From: Xestospongia bergquistia
Taxonomy: Eukaryota > Porifera > Demospongiae > Haplosclerida > Petrosiidae
Length of the DNA: 64,000 nt
Assembly: GCA_963965975.1 (NCBI GenBank)
Contig: OZ014412.1
Span: forward strand, 10,955,849-11,019,848
Direction: 5' to 3'
Below the pieces are notes generated by a model. That model did not search any database, was not told the origin of the DNA, and worked only from the letters and a program-made list of their open reading frames with translations. Shown here one piece after another: positions 31,912-46,200 of this stretch; the first letter of the stretch is position 1, and each line of letters begins with the position of its first letter. Made by a program: the position numbers and the translations under genes.

Positions 31912-34457
31912 TATATTGCATTCAGAATTGTGACATACATTAAAATTTTGTATGTTTGTAAAGGAAAATTTGAGCGTCTAAAGATGAGACTATTAAAATT
32001 GATAGTATTTCATTTAAAATTGTAAAGTACATGAAAATTTTGTATGATGTCAAGCAAAATTATGAATAAAACATAAGTTGCATTCTTATAAGAGGTTAAT
32101 TACAATTGCAAAGTCAGTGGATTAGAGTTGTGAAAACGACTCAATGTACATCTTGTCATATGTTACTAGTTATATGATATTTTGAGCCTGGATAATATAT
32201 AATAGAGTGTGTTTTGGAAAACTAAAAGTAAAAGTCTTTTAGTAGTCTATAAAATAGGATACTGTATCTAAATTAATACTAAAATCAAAAGAATAACAAT
32301 TATTTAAGGATGACTCCATTTTACCATGATATTTAGTTCTTTTAAATTGTGGTAAAGCAACATTTACCTTTAGGATTGTGAAGCATTTTTAAACACTTAA
32401 AAAACCACTGAAACACTATCTCAATTTATATTTTTGACTTTAACTATATGAGTATATTTGCTGTAGTATGTTGTCATGTCAATATAGTTGATGTATGTTA
32501 TAATCTTGATACTAATACTGTTACTAACAAGAAAAGTACCAATAATGATGTCCACGATCATTTAAAAGACATTACCAAGGCTATAACTATGACTAAAATT
32601 AACATGATATACTACATCATGTCATCTCTTAAAAATACTTTGAGTTGTACTCCACTGTTTCCATGAATTCATCACTACAAAAGAAAATTGTCTAAACAAC
32701 CAATTAAGGTGATTACACATGCAGACAGATACTGTGATTGTCATAACTGCTATGAGATAACCTTAGATAAGAAAAAACCATCACTACAAATTCTGTATAT
32801 TAGAGTATGACATTTACATGTAATAAAGTGGTGTATATTATAATATACAATATAGGGTTACATGATTTCAAGATAAGATAGTACATTTACACACTATTAT
32901 ATGTATAAAAGGGATATCACACAAACTGTCAAAACTTTGTTCTTCTTGTTATCAATAGTTATGGGACTGACATAGTCACGTTATTAGTGAAAACAACCAA
33001 TTAGTGGCTAATCCTCTCATTGACAACTCAGATTCACATAGTACATTATATAGACCTCTGACTACACTCCATATATATTGACGAACTATTACATTAATTA
33101 CAAGTATAATGTGAATTTGTAACTACATTACTATGTGTGTTAATAGTATATCCTAAGTAACTACTAATGAACATCAAATAAACACCGCACCAACAATTTA
33201 AGAGAAAGACTTCAAATATAGATCAATTAGTTTCATATATGTTATAAATTGAAGCAAGTATATGGGTCTGTTAAATTACACATAAACTTCTGACTGCATT
33301 TTTAGTACTTTGCATATTCATCATATACAGTATATGGAGACATTCCCTTACATTGATTGTCATGGAGTGATAAAACCACAGTTTATGAAGTGTTGTTATA
33401 GTCTGGTCCAAATCAAAACACTTTACTAATGTGAGTTTGACCTTTTTTGAAATCATCATCCACATTACATCAAAATGACATCATACCTTTTCAAATATAT
33501 TGAATTGAAATACCTCTTTACATAATACATTTTGTAATATAGATGGTGTATTATCTAATAGACTTGACATATTAAAATTAGAATAAGAAGGGTAAGATGA
33601 TGACATAAATCTAGCAAAAGTGAGATACACTATAATTTGTTAATGATCATAATATTGTTATAAGAATTAATTGAAATATAAAAAACAAAAGATATTAATC
33701 GATAAAAATTGAATAGAAAACATGTACCACTGACTCCCAATAAAGTTTAACATACATTATTACATAACTAATATTTAACAATACATTACACCTTATACAG
33801 TAAAATAATAAATATTGAATGGAATAGCAACCAATCACTCAGTCTCAGTTAACTCAAATTTAATTCATACAACACACAATGTATTGACATATTGTCTTTT
33901 CAAGTGTATGATATGGAGGTGAGAAAAATTAGAATTGGTAAAATAATCACATAATGATGACAAGAGTCAGGCAGATTTCTAATAAGCAAAAGATGTTAAT
34001 GAAATAGAAGATTAATAAATATATCCATCACTACAAGAGTTCATTCCTGAGAAATCGCGAGTTGAACAATGCACAAAAGGCAATCTTTAAACATAATTTA
34101 TGTTGTAATATAAATTGGTACTACTATTGAGTGATAATGCTTTGTCATGACAATTATATCCTACCTAAAATTTGTCCTACTGGATAAAATATTGCAGCAA
34201 TATTAATTTTATCTTAGGATACAATATTGCTGTAAGAATTTTTCCTAACAGCACAAATTTGTCTTAAGACAAAACATTTTGTCTTGCAATATTTTATCGT
34301 AGAATAATAAATTGTTTGCAATATTTTATCCCAGGATGATAAATGGCCTGCTATGTTTTAGTCTATTAAAAATATATATAACTTGTTATATTTCATTTTA
34401 AGTTGATATGGTATTGTGTACGAAAATATTCTACATCAAGTACATGGGCTGGCTATA

Positions 34458-34568
34458 ATGGATACAGTCCAGAAATTGACAGATAAGCCAAATTTTGTAT
34501 GTCCAGTCTGTTTTCATGATATTGAAGAATCTACTGCAATCATTTGTAAGCATTTTAAGCATTTTTGA
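34458..34568 (+). pseudogene. Small RING-like fragment
   Basis: ATG-to-stop reading of 36 aa with NFVCPVCFHDIEES then ICKHFKHF. C-x2-C followed by C-x-H-x3-H is reminiscent of the first half of a RING finger. No further Cys follow before the stop. Could be chance. Confidence 0.2.
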
Positions 34569-35893
34569 TTTAATTCACCTGAAGTGTATTGAGTTGAAGG
34601 CAGTACGTAATATTATGTATTAGTTCTGTAAAGAATGCCACAAAACTTCAAAGATAAAGCATATTCATTTAGTCATGTTATTCATAATAACCTTCTTCAT
34701 AATTGCTGTATTTGTTATAGATATATTATTATAAGTTTTATTGTTTTTTTAAGCAACAAAAATATGATTTTGTTAATTAATAAAATTAATATTAACTAAA
34801 GCAAGTTATCAAAAAGGTTAAAAATAGGGATCACGTGATGTATATTAGGTATTCACTGCCTAATATATATTATTGTTAATTATTATAAAGTTATAGCAAT
34901 GGCCTGTTATATGGTATATTCTAAGTATGCTCATTCATCCTGTAATAATAAAGGAAACACATTATTTAGTATTGATGATACCATAATAGGAAATAGTAAA
35001 TATTGCATTAATTGAAGCATTCTCATTAACTTTGGATACTACTTAAGACAATCATATAATTCTTGGAAATGGCACAGAAACCCAAAAAGAAATAGTGTAG
35101 ATAGAAAGCTAGAAACACAGACAATAATGTTATAAATTAAAATCTTAAATTTACCTTAGTCTTACACTGTTTAATAATTTCCTTAGCAGACTGTCAATGC
35201 ATGGGTTGCCATGGTGACAATACTTAAAAATATACACAAGTGTTTCTAATGCATGATACAGTTTATTTACATGTATTTATGAAGATGTTAAAGTTCATTT
35301 AATGAGACTGTATGCATCCTACTACTATAGAAGACACATAGTACACAACATTGAGTGTATGACATGTAAATAATATATTTAAAACTATTCATTAAATGTC
35401 AGGATGATAGTAAAAATTCTCAAACAAGTCCAAAGTAGGAATGAACACATTCTGCATAGTATCAAGGTCATAATACCTTGTTGAAACAGTTGTATGAGGC
35501 AAACAGTCCCATATAAGAAATCTAAAGTAAAAGATTGTTTAGGTAGATAGAAAGTATAAGGATTTTGTTTAAGGAATGGTAACCTCTCATACTCTGATAG
35601 CAACTCTTTATCCTCCTGGAATGGATTTCCCCAAATTATTGATTCTTGTTTTTGGTGGGGATTGACTGATGTGCTCGAAAGTCTCTCTATTGAGGATTCT
35701 GAAATGTATTTCGAAGATTTTGGTTGGGGTAATAGATTACTTATGTAAATTTATTTTTCTTATTTATTCAACTCTGAGCATTTTCAAAGACAGCATCAAA
35801 ATGTTAATAAGGTTAACAAATGACTTCAGTTCTAATAAAAGGTTCAATAAAAAGTAAACATTACAGTTGTACTAATAAAACTATCTAATATTA

Positions 35894-35899
35894 TTTATT
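35894..35899 (-). promoter_or_regulatory. Gene C candidate polyadenylation signal
   Basis: Minus-strand AATAAA about 37 nt past the stop. Confidence 0.5.
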
Positions 35900-35935
35900 T
35901 ATACCATAAAAAATGACAGTTAGCAAACTTGTTTA

Positions 35936-37256
35936 TTAATCCTTGATGACAGACACACTTTGTAACTGATATTGTTTCTCTTCTTCAGCTTCTAACATTT
36001 TCTTTTCATTTTGATCTTCAGTAAATGTTGTCTCAGCAGACATAACAACTTCTATCTTTGATTCTGTCTGTATAGTCTCTAGAGCTGCCTCAGTAACATT
36101 CTCCTCACGTTGCTCAGTAACATTCTCCTCACGTTGCTCAGTAACATTCTCCTCGTTTTGCCTGATAGTTGTTCGTAAACTGCCTGTAATACCAGAGACA
36201 CGTTTTATTTGCTTAGTGAAAAATGCAGATGATGTAAAATCTTTGTCCGTTTCGCTAAAGAACCATCCCTTCCAAGTATTCCTAACTTCTTTGGAACGAA
36301 GACAATGCATTACAAAGATGAACAAACCATGAAAAACAGTGATAATCACAAACAATGCAGCAAAGAGATCTCGTACTGTCTTATTGGTATGAATATCTTG
36401 AGTAGCTAACAATCCAATACCCCATCCCAGACCAAGCAAAATAGACAATGTTACAGTTATGGTGATTTGTTCGCGGACAAATGTGATATTATTATTGTCC
36501 TTTGTTTTGATAGTTGACTGGAAGTTTCTTCTTAGAAGAGAAACTATGATGATGATGAACATTACCCAATTAAACAAATATATAATCAGAAATGGAACTA
36601 TCATACCAATATAGTATGGCTCATTAAAGGCACGACAACTATATAATAATAAAATGTAGACATTTTATATACAAACATAACAAATGTACTTACAAATGAT
36701 CACTCAAGTAGTTTTCATAATTGGGAGCAAAACAGAACAAGACAATGAACAAAGAAGTAACTAAAAGTAAGAAATAGTTACATAGTACATTATGTCAATG
36801 ATATTAAGTACTTACTCCATGATGATATGGTAGCTTTTAAAACAAAATGATGAATTTTTTTTCCAAGAACAATAACTAAATTCATATATAAATTGATAGC
36901 TTCAGCAGACATGATCATGAAAGTTGCTAAAAAGAAATATTGTAATACAACAGCTGTAACAACACAGAGTCCAGGAATAGTATGACTATGGACAGCAAAA
37001 ATAAAGGCAATATAGAGGCCCATTAAAGCAAAACACAAGTTTAGAAGAAGTTGTCCACGATCAGAAGTGCGTAGTTTCCTATCAGGACAACATAATAAAG
37101 TGAAGATAAATTAATAACATACTTGTTAGCAAAGTAAGAGATGATAGTAATAGTCAGACAAAAGATAGAGATAATGATACCAATGTAAGTCACAGAATCT
37201 AAGAACAATGTCAGTTCAGTTTGTTCTATTGGTTCATTAATAACAGGAGATACATC
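35936..37256 (-). CDS. Gene C exons 22-25: 7TM core and tail
   Basis: Exons 37256-37123, 37078-36816, 36760-36694, 36638-35936. TM core as in A. The tail has RSKEVRNTWKGWFF and three tandem copies of the eight-residue repeat ([24 protein letters not shown]), and ends SVSVIKD. Confidence 0.9.
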
Positions 37257-40200
37257 CTATAAATCATAATAAGAAATAACAATATTAATTCTACCATTAC
37301 TTACCATTAATATAGCAAAGTTAGTAAGATGATTACATTCACATAGAATTTCTGTTTTATTATTAGTAGTGTTATGACATCCTTTATTAGACCAGTCTCC
37401 ATATTCATCTAACAGGAAAAGTTATCCTAAAACAGTAACTAATTCAACTTACTGTCTAATGATTGATTCCAGAATGAACATTGTGGAGATGACCCATTTA
37501 AATTCTAGAAGGAAATTAGAATGATTGTTACCAAATACATATCACAGTACTTACAGGATTAATCATGAAACTAAGACCTACTGGAGGATCCAGTCCACTT
37601 ATTTCATCTTTTCCTACAACAGTAGCTGATATGATGACACTACCAATCTCAAGAAAATTATTATTTCTTCTCTGGAATAGAGAATCAGTAGTAAAGACTG
37701 AATGAGTGATTCTAGTATTATTAGTAATATTTGGAACTGTACTCAGTAAATTTTGTGGTAAACTGATAGATGCAGTATGTTGTTGACTAGTTGTACCAAA
37801 TAGTAAATCATTAGAGTTAAGAGTTTGATTTCCATCTGAAAATCCTCTATAATTTACACTGAATGTCTGACCAGATTGCGTAAATTCTACAATATCCACT
37901 TGTTGTACAGATACAGCAAATGATTGTTGTGTTATTATAACTGGTTCAGAAATATTAGTAATTGGTATACTCTCTACAACTGACTCAATAGCTTCTAACA
38001 TTCTATATGTAAACAGACAATATTGATATCTGATGATGTACAAAGCTAACTGACTTAGCTGATGTGTTAGATTTTTCTTGGCTAGTTTTTAAAGTTTCTT
38101 GATTGACATTTAAAATATTGTCAACTACTTCAAAAAAGGCTGTAGACAACTACAAATAAAACAACAAATAGTTTGTAAGAAATATTTCAAAGAAAGTCTT
38201 ACTGTCAAATTTCCTGATACATCTTGTGTAGCTGTTATTAAGACACTCACACTTGCTATCACTTCAGTAGAACCTAATCTACTGCTATTACTGGTGAGGT
38301 TCTCCAATTGTTTTACTTTTTTTTCAACTGGTGCCTACACAAATGTAATAGTTTCAATCAATATTACAGTTGAACATGTATGACTAACATTTCTTAGGCC
38401 ACATATTTCACGAGTTAGATCACTGAAATTACAAGCTGCTACATTTGGTTCAGTCCACATACCTCCACTGGTGAAGTCTCCTCCACAATATCTAGTAGCT
38501 TGAAGTATTCTTCCTTCTTCTGAACTCTTGTTACCACAAGGACAGCTCTTGATGACTTGCACTCCAATGTTAGTTTCAGGCCACAAAATAGTGATATTAA
38601 GATCTTGTCTACCAGAAAGTGATGGTATAATAGTATTGGTAGCAGGACAACCATCTTGGTGAAGTTATAGAAACTCAATTTATTTTAATTATGTTGACAT
38701 ACCAAATCTGTCCACTTTATCTAATGAAATATTAACAGTGGTTTGTATATTTTGTGCAGCCAATTGTTGTTGTACTCCAACTCTGAGTTGTTCAGTAGCT
38801 TCATTTTTTGTTAGCAAAGTAACAACAATAGGAATAGTATTAAGTTGTCCAGTGTAACTGTAATTTAAAGAGAGGAATACTATGTCATTGACTTAAAGAT
38901 ACACACTTACTTAATGTTACTTGAATCAAGAAGTTGTAGGAATAAAAAGAAAGTATTTGAATTGTTTGGTAAACTGTTACCAGAAAGTAAAGTGTTACTC
39001 TGCAAAATGAATTGTAATATATGGCTCTTTATATTAATGAACAGTACCTTATCAATAATACCCTGAATTATCTCTATTGCAGTCCTATTGGTTGTCTCAT
39101 GATCATCTAATATGTATATGTCAGCTTTATATTGAACAATATCTATATTAAATATTAAATTGGCAATAAATACTTATCTTTTTATCTTAATTAATATACC
39201 TGAAATATTTAATATAACACTTGAAGAGTTTACTGAGGTAGTACTTCCTCTAATGATACTCTTAGCTTCACAGTGATAGAATCCTCTATCATTTAAACTC
39301 AGTTCAGTAAACATCAATACAGAAGGATCACTGTTGTCATTTGGCATTAACACATCATTTTTATACCACAAAATAGTAGGAATTGGATTACCAATAGCTC
39401 TACAAGTAAGATTAACAGTGGAATAGAGATTACCTGAAGTATTTCTAGGTGGTTGTGTAATTTCTGGTGAAATGTAGATTACCACAACTATATAATTAAA
39501 TATAATGTAAACCAGTATGGATTGCTATATATAAAGTTACCTTGTTCACAATTAATACCAGTATATCCACTAGAACAATTACACACATATCCATTACTCA
39601 AGCTATGACATTTACCATGTTCACCACAGGGAGAATTCAAACAGTAGTTTGTTGGTAAAGCTGAAAATAGACAATTACAAATGGAAATCACTTAAGTCAC
39701 TTACGTTCTACTAGTTGGAGTACATATAGTGTAGATGAAACAGTTCCAGTTTTAACTGCATTATCAGCTCGACAGGAGTAGCTACCTTTATCATTTCCCA
39801 TCAAATCTTTGATTGTAATCACACTTGTAATGGGAAAATAGTTTGTGTGAAAACCATTGGACTCCTGTGATGATACAATTGTTACTCTACTTGTGTTCAA
39901 TAAGAGTTGTCCATTTTTTCTCCATACAATAACAGGTTGTGGAATACCATGAGCAGTACAGTTGAGGGACACATTTTGTCCTTTATTTTTTATAACAAAT
40001 GTTCCAGTATTGTTTAGTATGACTGCATTAACTAAATATAAACAAAGTTGTAAGCTGAACCCTTCTAATTGTATTAATAATTTTGGTATACCTAATCAAT
40101 TATTATATATGCATACATTTTGTCATTTATAATATTATAAACTGATTTGCCTCTTAGACTATTAAAGGATGAATTGACAACAACTAACTTACCATAAACA

Positions 40201-43200
40201 TTGAGTGTAGAGTTAACTGAATCATTACCATAAGCATTGATGACTCGGCATTCATATATACCAGTATTTTCTACAACAACTAGATCCAATCTCAAAGTAC
40301 CAGGATCTGAATCACCACTTAGAAATTGTGAGCCATCTTTGTACCATTTCAAATATATAGGAGGACTACCCTAATGAAATCATAAAATGATTAAATAACT
40401 TATGGAATACAAACTAATTACTAACTTGTGTTATATTACATCTAATAAGAACAGTTGTACCATTTGCTACTATAGCATCTTGTCCAACATCAATAGTGAC
40501 GTTAGGAGGTATTTGTCTTCCAGGACTAAGTGGTATGTTAGTAGCAGGTGGTTTAGAGTGACGAGCAATCAGTGGAAGAGCTAGAGACAGAGATAGTTCA
40601 ATGATTTAAATATTGAGGTTAATAGCAATAATTAAAAATAAGAAATTTTGATCAGTCAAAATGTTAATTACATATGTCTATAGAATGGTTGTTTATTGTC
40701 ATTAATAGACAAATACAATTACATAGAGATGATGCTACTACCAACATTAGATACAATTGAATAATTCACATTGACTTGATTTGGTGCAACAATAAAATCT
40801 ACATATACATGATTAAACTCTAGTAGATAGATGACTAGTAGCTAGAAAATTGATATTAGTACAGTTATTTGTAACAATCAATATATTAAACATCTAAATA
40901 AAAGTATAATATTTTGACTCTATAGTCTGAATTTGCAAGCTAAAATGAATATTGCTTGTAAAATAATTACCATTGCTTCTCAGAGTGTTAATAGGATTCA
41001 ACTTCATGCCTCCAATATAACTGTACCCTGCATCAGTTCTCCAGCCATAGATAGAAATAAACAATTTACCATTTGGGTTAGGATGTGATACTGTATTAGT
41101 ATCATTAAAAGATGTTGAATAGCCATATCCATAGATAGTACCATTTGATTCATATATTGGAACCCATGATGGATTGATAAGATTACCATTGATCAATAAA
41201 CTCTGATTAAAGTAAGCATCATTTGGTACAACCACACTGTAATAACTAGTACCACCTGACAGCAATGCAGAGAACTGAGTGGTGTGTTCATATTGTTCTA
41301 TTGGTGGTACTGTGTTAAGGGATAGGTCACCAAAGTTGCCATCAGCATATGCTAGGCTAACACCAATTTGAGCAATATAGATTGGTTCATCTGATATAAT
41401 ACTACAGTACACATTGTTGGTTGTGTAGAACCAAATGGTGTTGAATCCATCAAATCTGATATATTCTGAACTGAAATTTGTACCACAGGTTTTGACTGCA
41501 TTTGTTTTATTAGTAGTAGCAATTATTTTATAACTTTGTCCTTTACTTCGACCCATGTGAGGTGGTAATAAAAATGTCTTTCCCCACATTGTTGTTGGTG
41601 TCAGTTGTGTAACAATAGGGTCATAATCAGGAGTTCCAGCTGGAACTTGGGCAGCTTCATTTCCACTGATAATTGTGAGTGGACTATCAGATGTAATTTT
41701 GGTTCCAGTAAGATCAACATGTGGTGCAAAAACAAAAAATGTCTGAAGGGAATGAAGAACAAAGTTGAAGGAATGTCCAGCTGAAACAATTATATTAACT
41801 GCAGCACTGTCCTGAGGATCTGATGGAACAGTAATGTCATTGTTTGGAACGATAGTAACATTACTGTTATTAAGACAACCAATAATCATGAACTGACTTG
41901 TCTCATCCAAATAACCAAATGTAGACACAACATAGTATGTGTATTGGATTGTTGGTTGTTTATGACAAGGAAGAGCTAGATAAGACATGAAATCTGCTGG
42001 ACTTTGGAAGCTCCATGCAATAACTGATATTGGCTCTGTTTTTAGAGAGTAAACTTTAAGACCTTTTCTCCTCCAGGAATAAGTATGATCTAACACTTCA
42101 TAACTTGCTGGTATAGTGACTTTATGAGGATTATGATAACTAGTTGTACCCATATATGTGAAGTTATCATCAAGTGATGTGACATTGAAAGTAACAGGAC
42201 TTGTTTTCATAGTATGAACATGCAATGTACGTACTTCAGATCCATATACATTCTTATAAAATCCAACGAAGAACTCACTACTGTATGTGCTGAGGTCAGT
42301 CTGTGGGTCTATAATGAAGAACATAACATTTAAATATATAAGAAGAAGGTCATTATTAAGGTCAGTTCTGATGAAGCTGATGTTAAAAAATACTTAACCC
42401 AGATATGTATTGTATACACAAAAAGGTCATTTTAAGTGAAGGAAATGTAGGGATGGCTATATTTCATTTAAAGAAACACAATGATATTTGGGAAGACTAT
42501 AGTATAACCACTTCATATAAAAGTACACTATATACCAGTGAAGGAAACTTTTTAGGGATGGTATGATGTTCTACTTTCTTCGTCTTCCTTTTCTTCTATG
42601 ATGACTACAAAGTAGGAGTCTTATAAAGATTATTTTACATGGAAACCTATGTGTTCAAATGAGGTATTTTGAAGGCTTTTAAAAATGAAAGTAGTGGTTT
42701 TCATAGGACTCTGTGAGATATACTATTTTTCTCAGTTAATGTATACCATTTTTCTCAGTTATAATAATTATTCATAAGAAAAATGAAAGTGAATGATCTC
42801 TGGGTACTTTACTAAATATAGATGAAAGTAATCAAGTCTATTTAATAAGTCTATATCAATATATTTTCAGAATATTGCCTCTAAAAATTGAAAAGTTATC
42901 TCTTAGACTATTAAATGATGCATTGACCAAAACTAACTCACCATAAACACTGAGTGTAGAGTGACCTACATCATTACCATAAGCATTGATGACTCGGCAT
43001 TCATATATACCAGTATCTTCTACAACAACTAGATCCAATCTCAAAGTACCAGGATCTGAATCACCACTTAGAAATTGTGAGCCATCTTTGTACCATTTCA
43101 AATATATAGGAGGACTACCCTAATGAAATCATAAAATGATTAAATAACTTATGGAGTACAAACTAATTACTAACTTGTGTTACATTACATCTAATAAGAA

Positions 43201-46200
43201 CAGTTGTACCATTAGCTACTATAGCATCTTGTCCAGCATCAATAGCAACATTAGGAGGTATTTGTATTCTAGGACTGAGTGGCATGTTAGTAGCAGGTGG
43301 CTTAGAGTGATGAGCAATCAGTGGAAGAGCTAGAGACAGAGATAGTTCAATGATTTAAATATTGAGGTTAATAGCAATACTTAGAAAAAGCTATTTTGAT
43401 CAGTCAAAATGTTAATTACATATGTCTATAGAATGGTTGTTTATTGTCATTAATAGACAAATACAATTACATAGAGATGATGCTACTACCAACATTAGAT
43501 ACAATTGAATAATTAACATTGACTTGATTTGGTGCAACAATAAAATCTACATATACATGATTAAACTCTAGTAGATAGAGGACTAGTAGCTAGAAATTAA
43601 TATTATTACAGTTATTTGTAACAATCAATATATTAAACATCTAAATAAAAGTATAATATTTTGACTCTATAGTCTGAATTTGCAAGCTAAAATGAATATT
43701 GCTTGTAAAATAATTACCATTGCTTCTCAGAGTGTTAATAGGATTCAACTTCATGCCTCCAATATAACTGTAACCAGCTTCAGTTTTCCAGCCATAGATA
43801 GAGGTAAACAATTTACCATTTGGGTTAGGATGTGATACTGTATTAGTATCATTAAAAAATGTTGAATAGCCATATCCATAGATAGAACCATTTGAAGAAT
43901 ATATTGGAAACCATGATGGATTGATAAGATTACTGTTGATTAATAAACTCTGGTTAAAGTAAGCATCATTTGGTACAACCACACTGTAATAACTAGTACC
44001 ACCTGACAGCAATGCAGAGAACTGGATCGAGTGTTCATATTGCTCTATTGGTGGTACTGTGTTAAGGGAAGGATCACCGAAGGTGCCACCAGCATATGCT
44101 AGGCTAACACCAATTTGAGCAATATAGATTGGTTGATCTGATATAACACTACAGTACACATTGTTGGTTGTATAGAACCAATTGGTGTTGAATTCATCAA
44201 ATTTGATATATTCTGAACTGAAATTTGTACCACAGGTTTTGACTGCATTTGTTTTATTGTTAGTAGCAATTACTTTGTAACTTTGTCCTTTACTTCGACC
44301 CATGTGAGGTGGTAATAAAAATGTCTTTCCCCACATTGTTGTTGGTGTCAGTTGTGTAACAATAGGGTCATAATCAGGAGTTCCAGCTGGAACTTGGGCA
44401 GCTTCGTGTCCACTGATAATTGTGAGCGGACTATCAGATGTAATTTTGGTTCCAGTTAGATCAACATATGGTTTAAACACAAAAAATGTCTGAAGGGAAT
44501 GAAGAACAAAGTTGAAGGAATGTCCAGCTGAAACAATTATATTAACTGCAGCACTGTCCTGAGGATCTGATGGAACAGTAATGTCATTGTTTGGAACGAT
44601 AGTCACACTACTGTTATTAAGACAACCAATAATCATGAACTGACTTGTCTGATCCAAATCAGTAAATGTAGACACAACATAGTATGTGTATTGATCTGTT
44701 CGCTGTTTATGACATGGAAGAGCTAGATAAGACATGAAATTTGCTGGACTATGGAAGCTCCATGCAATAACTGATATTAGCTCTGTGTCTAGAGAGTAAA
44801 CTTTAAGACCTTTTCTCCTCCAGGAATAAGTATGATCTAACACTTCATAACTTGCTGGTATAGCAACTTTATGAGGATTGTGATAACTAGTTGTACCCAT
44901 ATACGAGAAGTTGTTATCAAGTGATGTGACATTGAAAGTAACAGAACTTGTTTCCATAGTATGAACAAACAATGTACGTACTTCAGATCCATATACATTC
45001 TTATAGAATCCAACAAAGAACTCACTACTGTATGTACTGAGGTCAATCTGTGACTCTATAATGAGATCATAACATTTAAATATATAAGAAGAAGGTCATT
45101 ATTAAGGTCAGTTCCGTTGAAGCTGACATTAGATATACTTAACCCAGACTGTATGCACAAAAAAATTTTATAAAGTGAGGGAAATGTAGAAATGGCTATA
45201 TATATATAATATAAGGTGATATTTGGGATGACTATAGTATATTCACTTCATACAAAAGTACAATATATATCAGTGAAGGAAAAGTTTCAGCAATGATAAC
45301 TACAAAAGTAGGAGTCTTATAAAAATTTTTGTACCTTGAAATGATTGTTTTTAAATAAAATATTGTGATCACTTTAAAGAAACTAATTGTACCAACAGAC
45401 TATATCATGTTCTAAGCTTTTTTCTTGTACATGACCTTGCTCTACACCTTTATGAAGTTTCTTCAGGTTACTCAAAGTTTCTTTGTGAAGGAAAAAATAC
45501 TAACGGAATGATTAAAGTGGTAGTGCAACTTTATGACTCAGGTTAAGCACTCACAAACTTTTGCCCTGGGTGGTAATTAATGAAGATGGTGCAGTGTTAG
45601 CTGCCCATTGTACCTTTATAGCTGGGTAAATTTTATTAATAGCTTTAATTATGATTATATTATTAGTCTAGGAGAAGCTTGTTCTCACATTTTCTTCAGT
45701 TTTGACATGTTTTATCAAAGCGGTAGAGGTGAGAATGGCATGTGGGCAAGAGTCATGTACCTCACAGTCATATTATTGGCTACCACTATATTACTTATAA
45801 TTATTACTTGATACAAAGTTATCAGAACAGACATGGCTATTTTCAGGTTTCCAATCTTTTCTATCAATTTAACCAGCCAAGCTATGTACCTCTTTTCAGA
45901 GAGGACTCTGGTACTCTCTCCCTGATGATATATTATTTTAGATATCCTATAAAAACTTTCATCGCCACGTTCCGGTCTACTGTTACATCCAATCACTCTA
46001 TAGTCTATAATAGAACACCTGTTCATATAATTAGAACTGTAATTTTGAATTGCCATGTCTCAAGGCGAAAAGTGCCATTCGTAGAAACCTTCGAAAATGC
46101 GAAATTTGAAGTATGTCAAAAGTATGCCATTAAAAATGTATGGAGTTTATAGTTTGACTTTCTCGTAGCACTAGAGAGCCAAATTTTATATTTAAAATGT

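Larger units (their letters stand above)
31869..35935. other. Intergenic region between gene B (5' end) and gene C (3' end)
   Basis: 31869-32900 is the B 5' flank, homologous to those of A and C. 34180-34340 holds several direct and inverted copies of GCAATATTTTATC. 34458-34568 is a small RING-like reading. 34960-35500 resembles 18710-19300 in the segmental duplication and includes a dispersed 55-bp repeat (about 35390-35445). No other gene supported. Confidence 0.55.

Noticed and set aside
33781..34320. Possible CRISPR-like or structured array from repeated GCAATATTTTATC
   Set aside because: Copies are few, irregular and in both orientations without constant spacers; eukaryotic AT-rich context.
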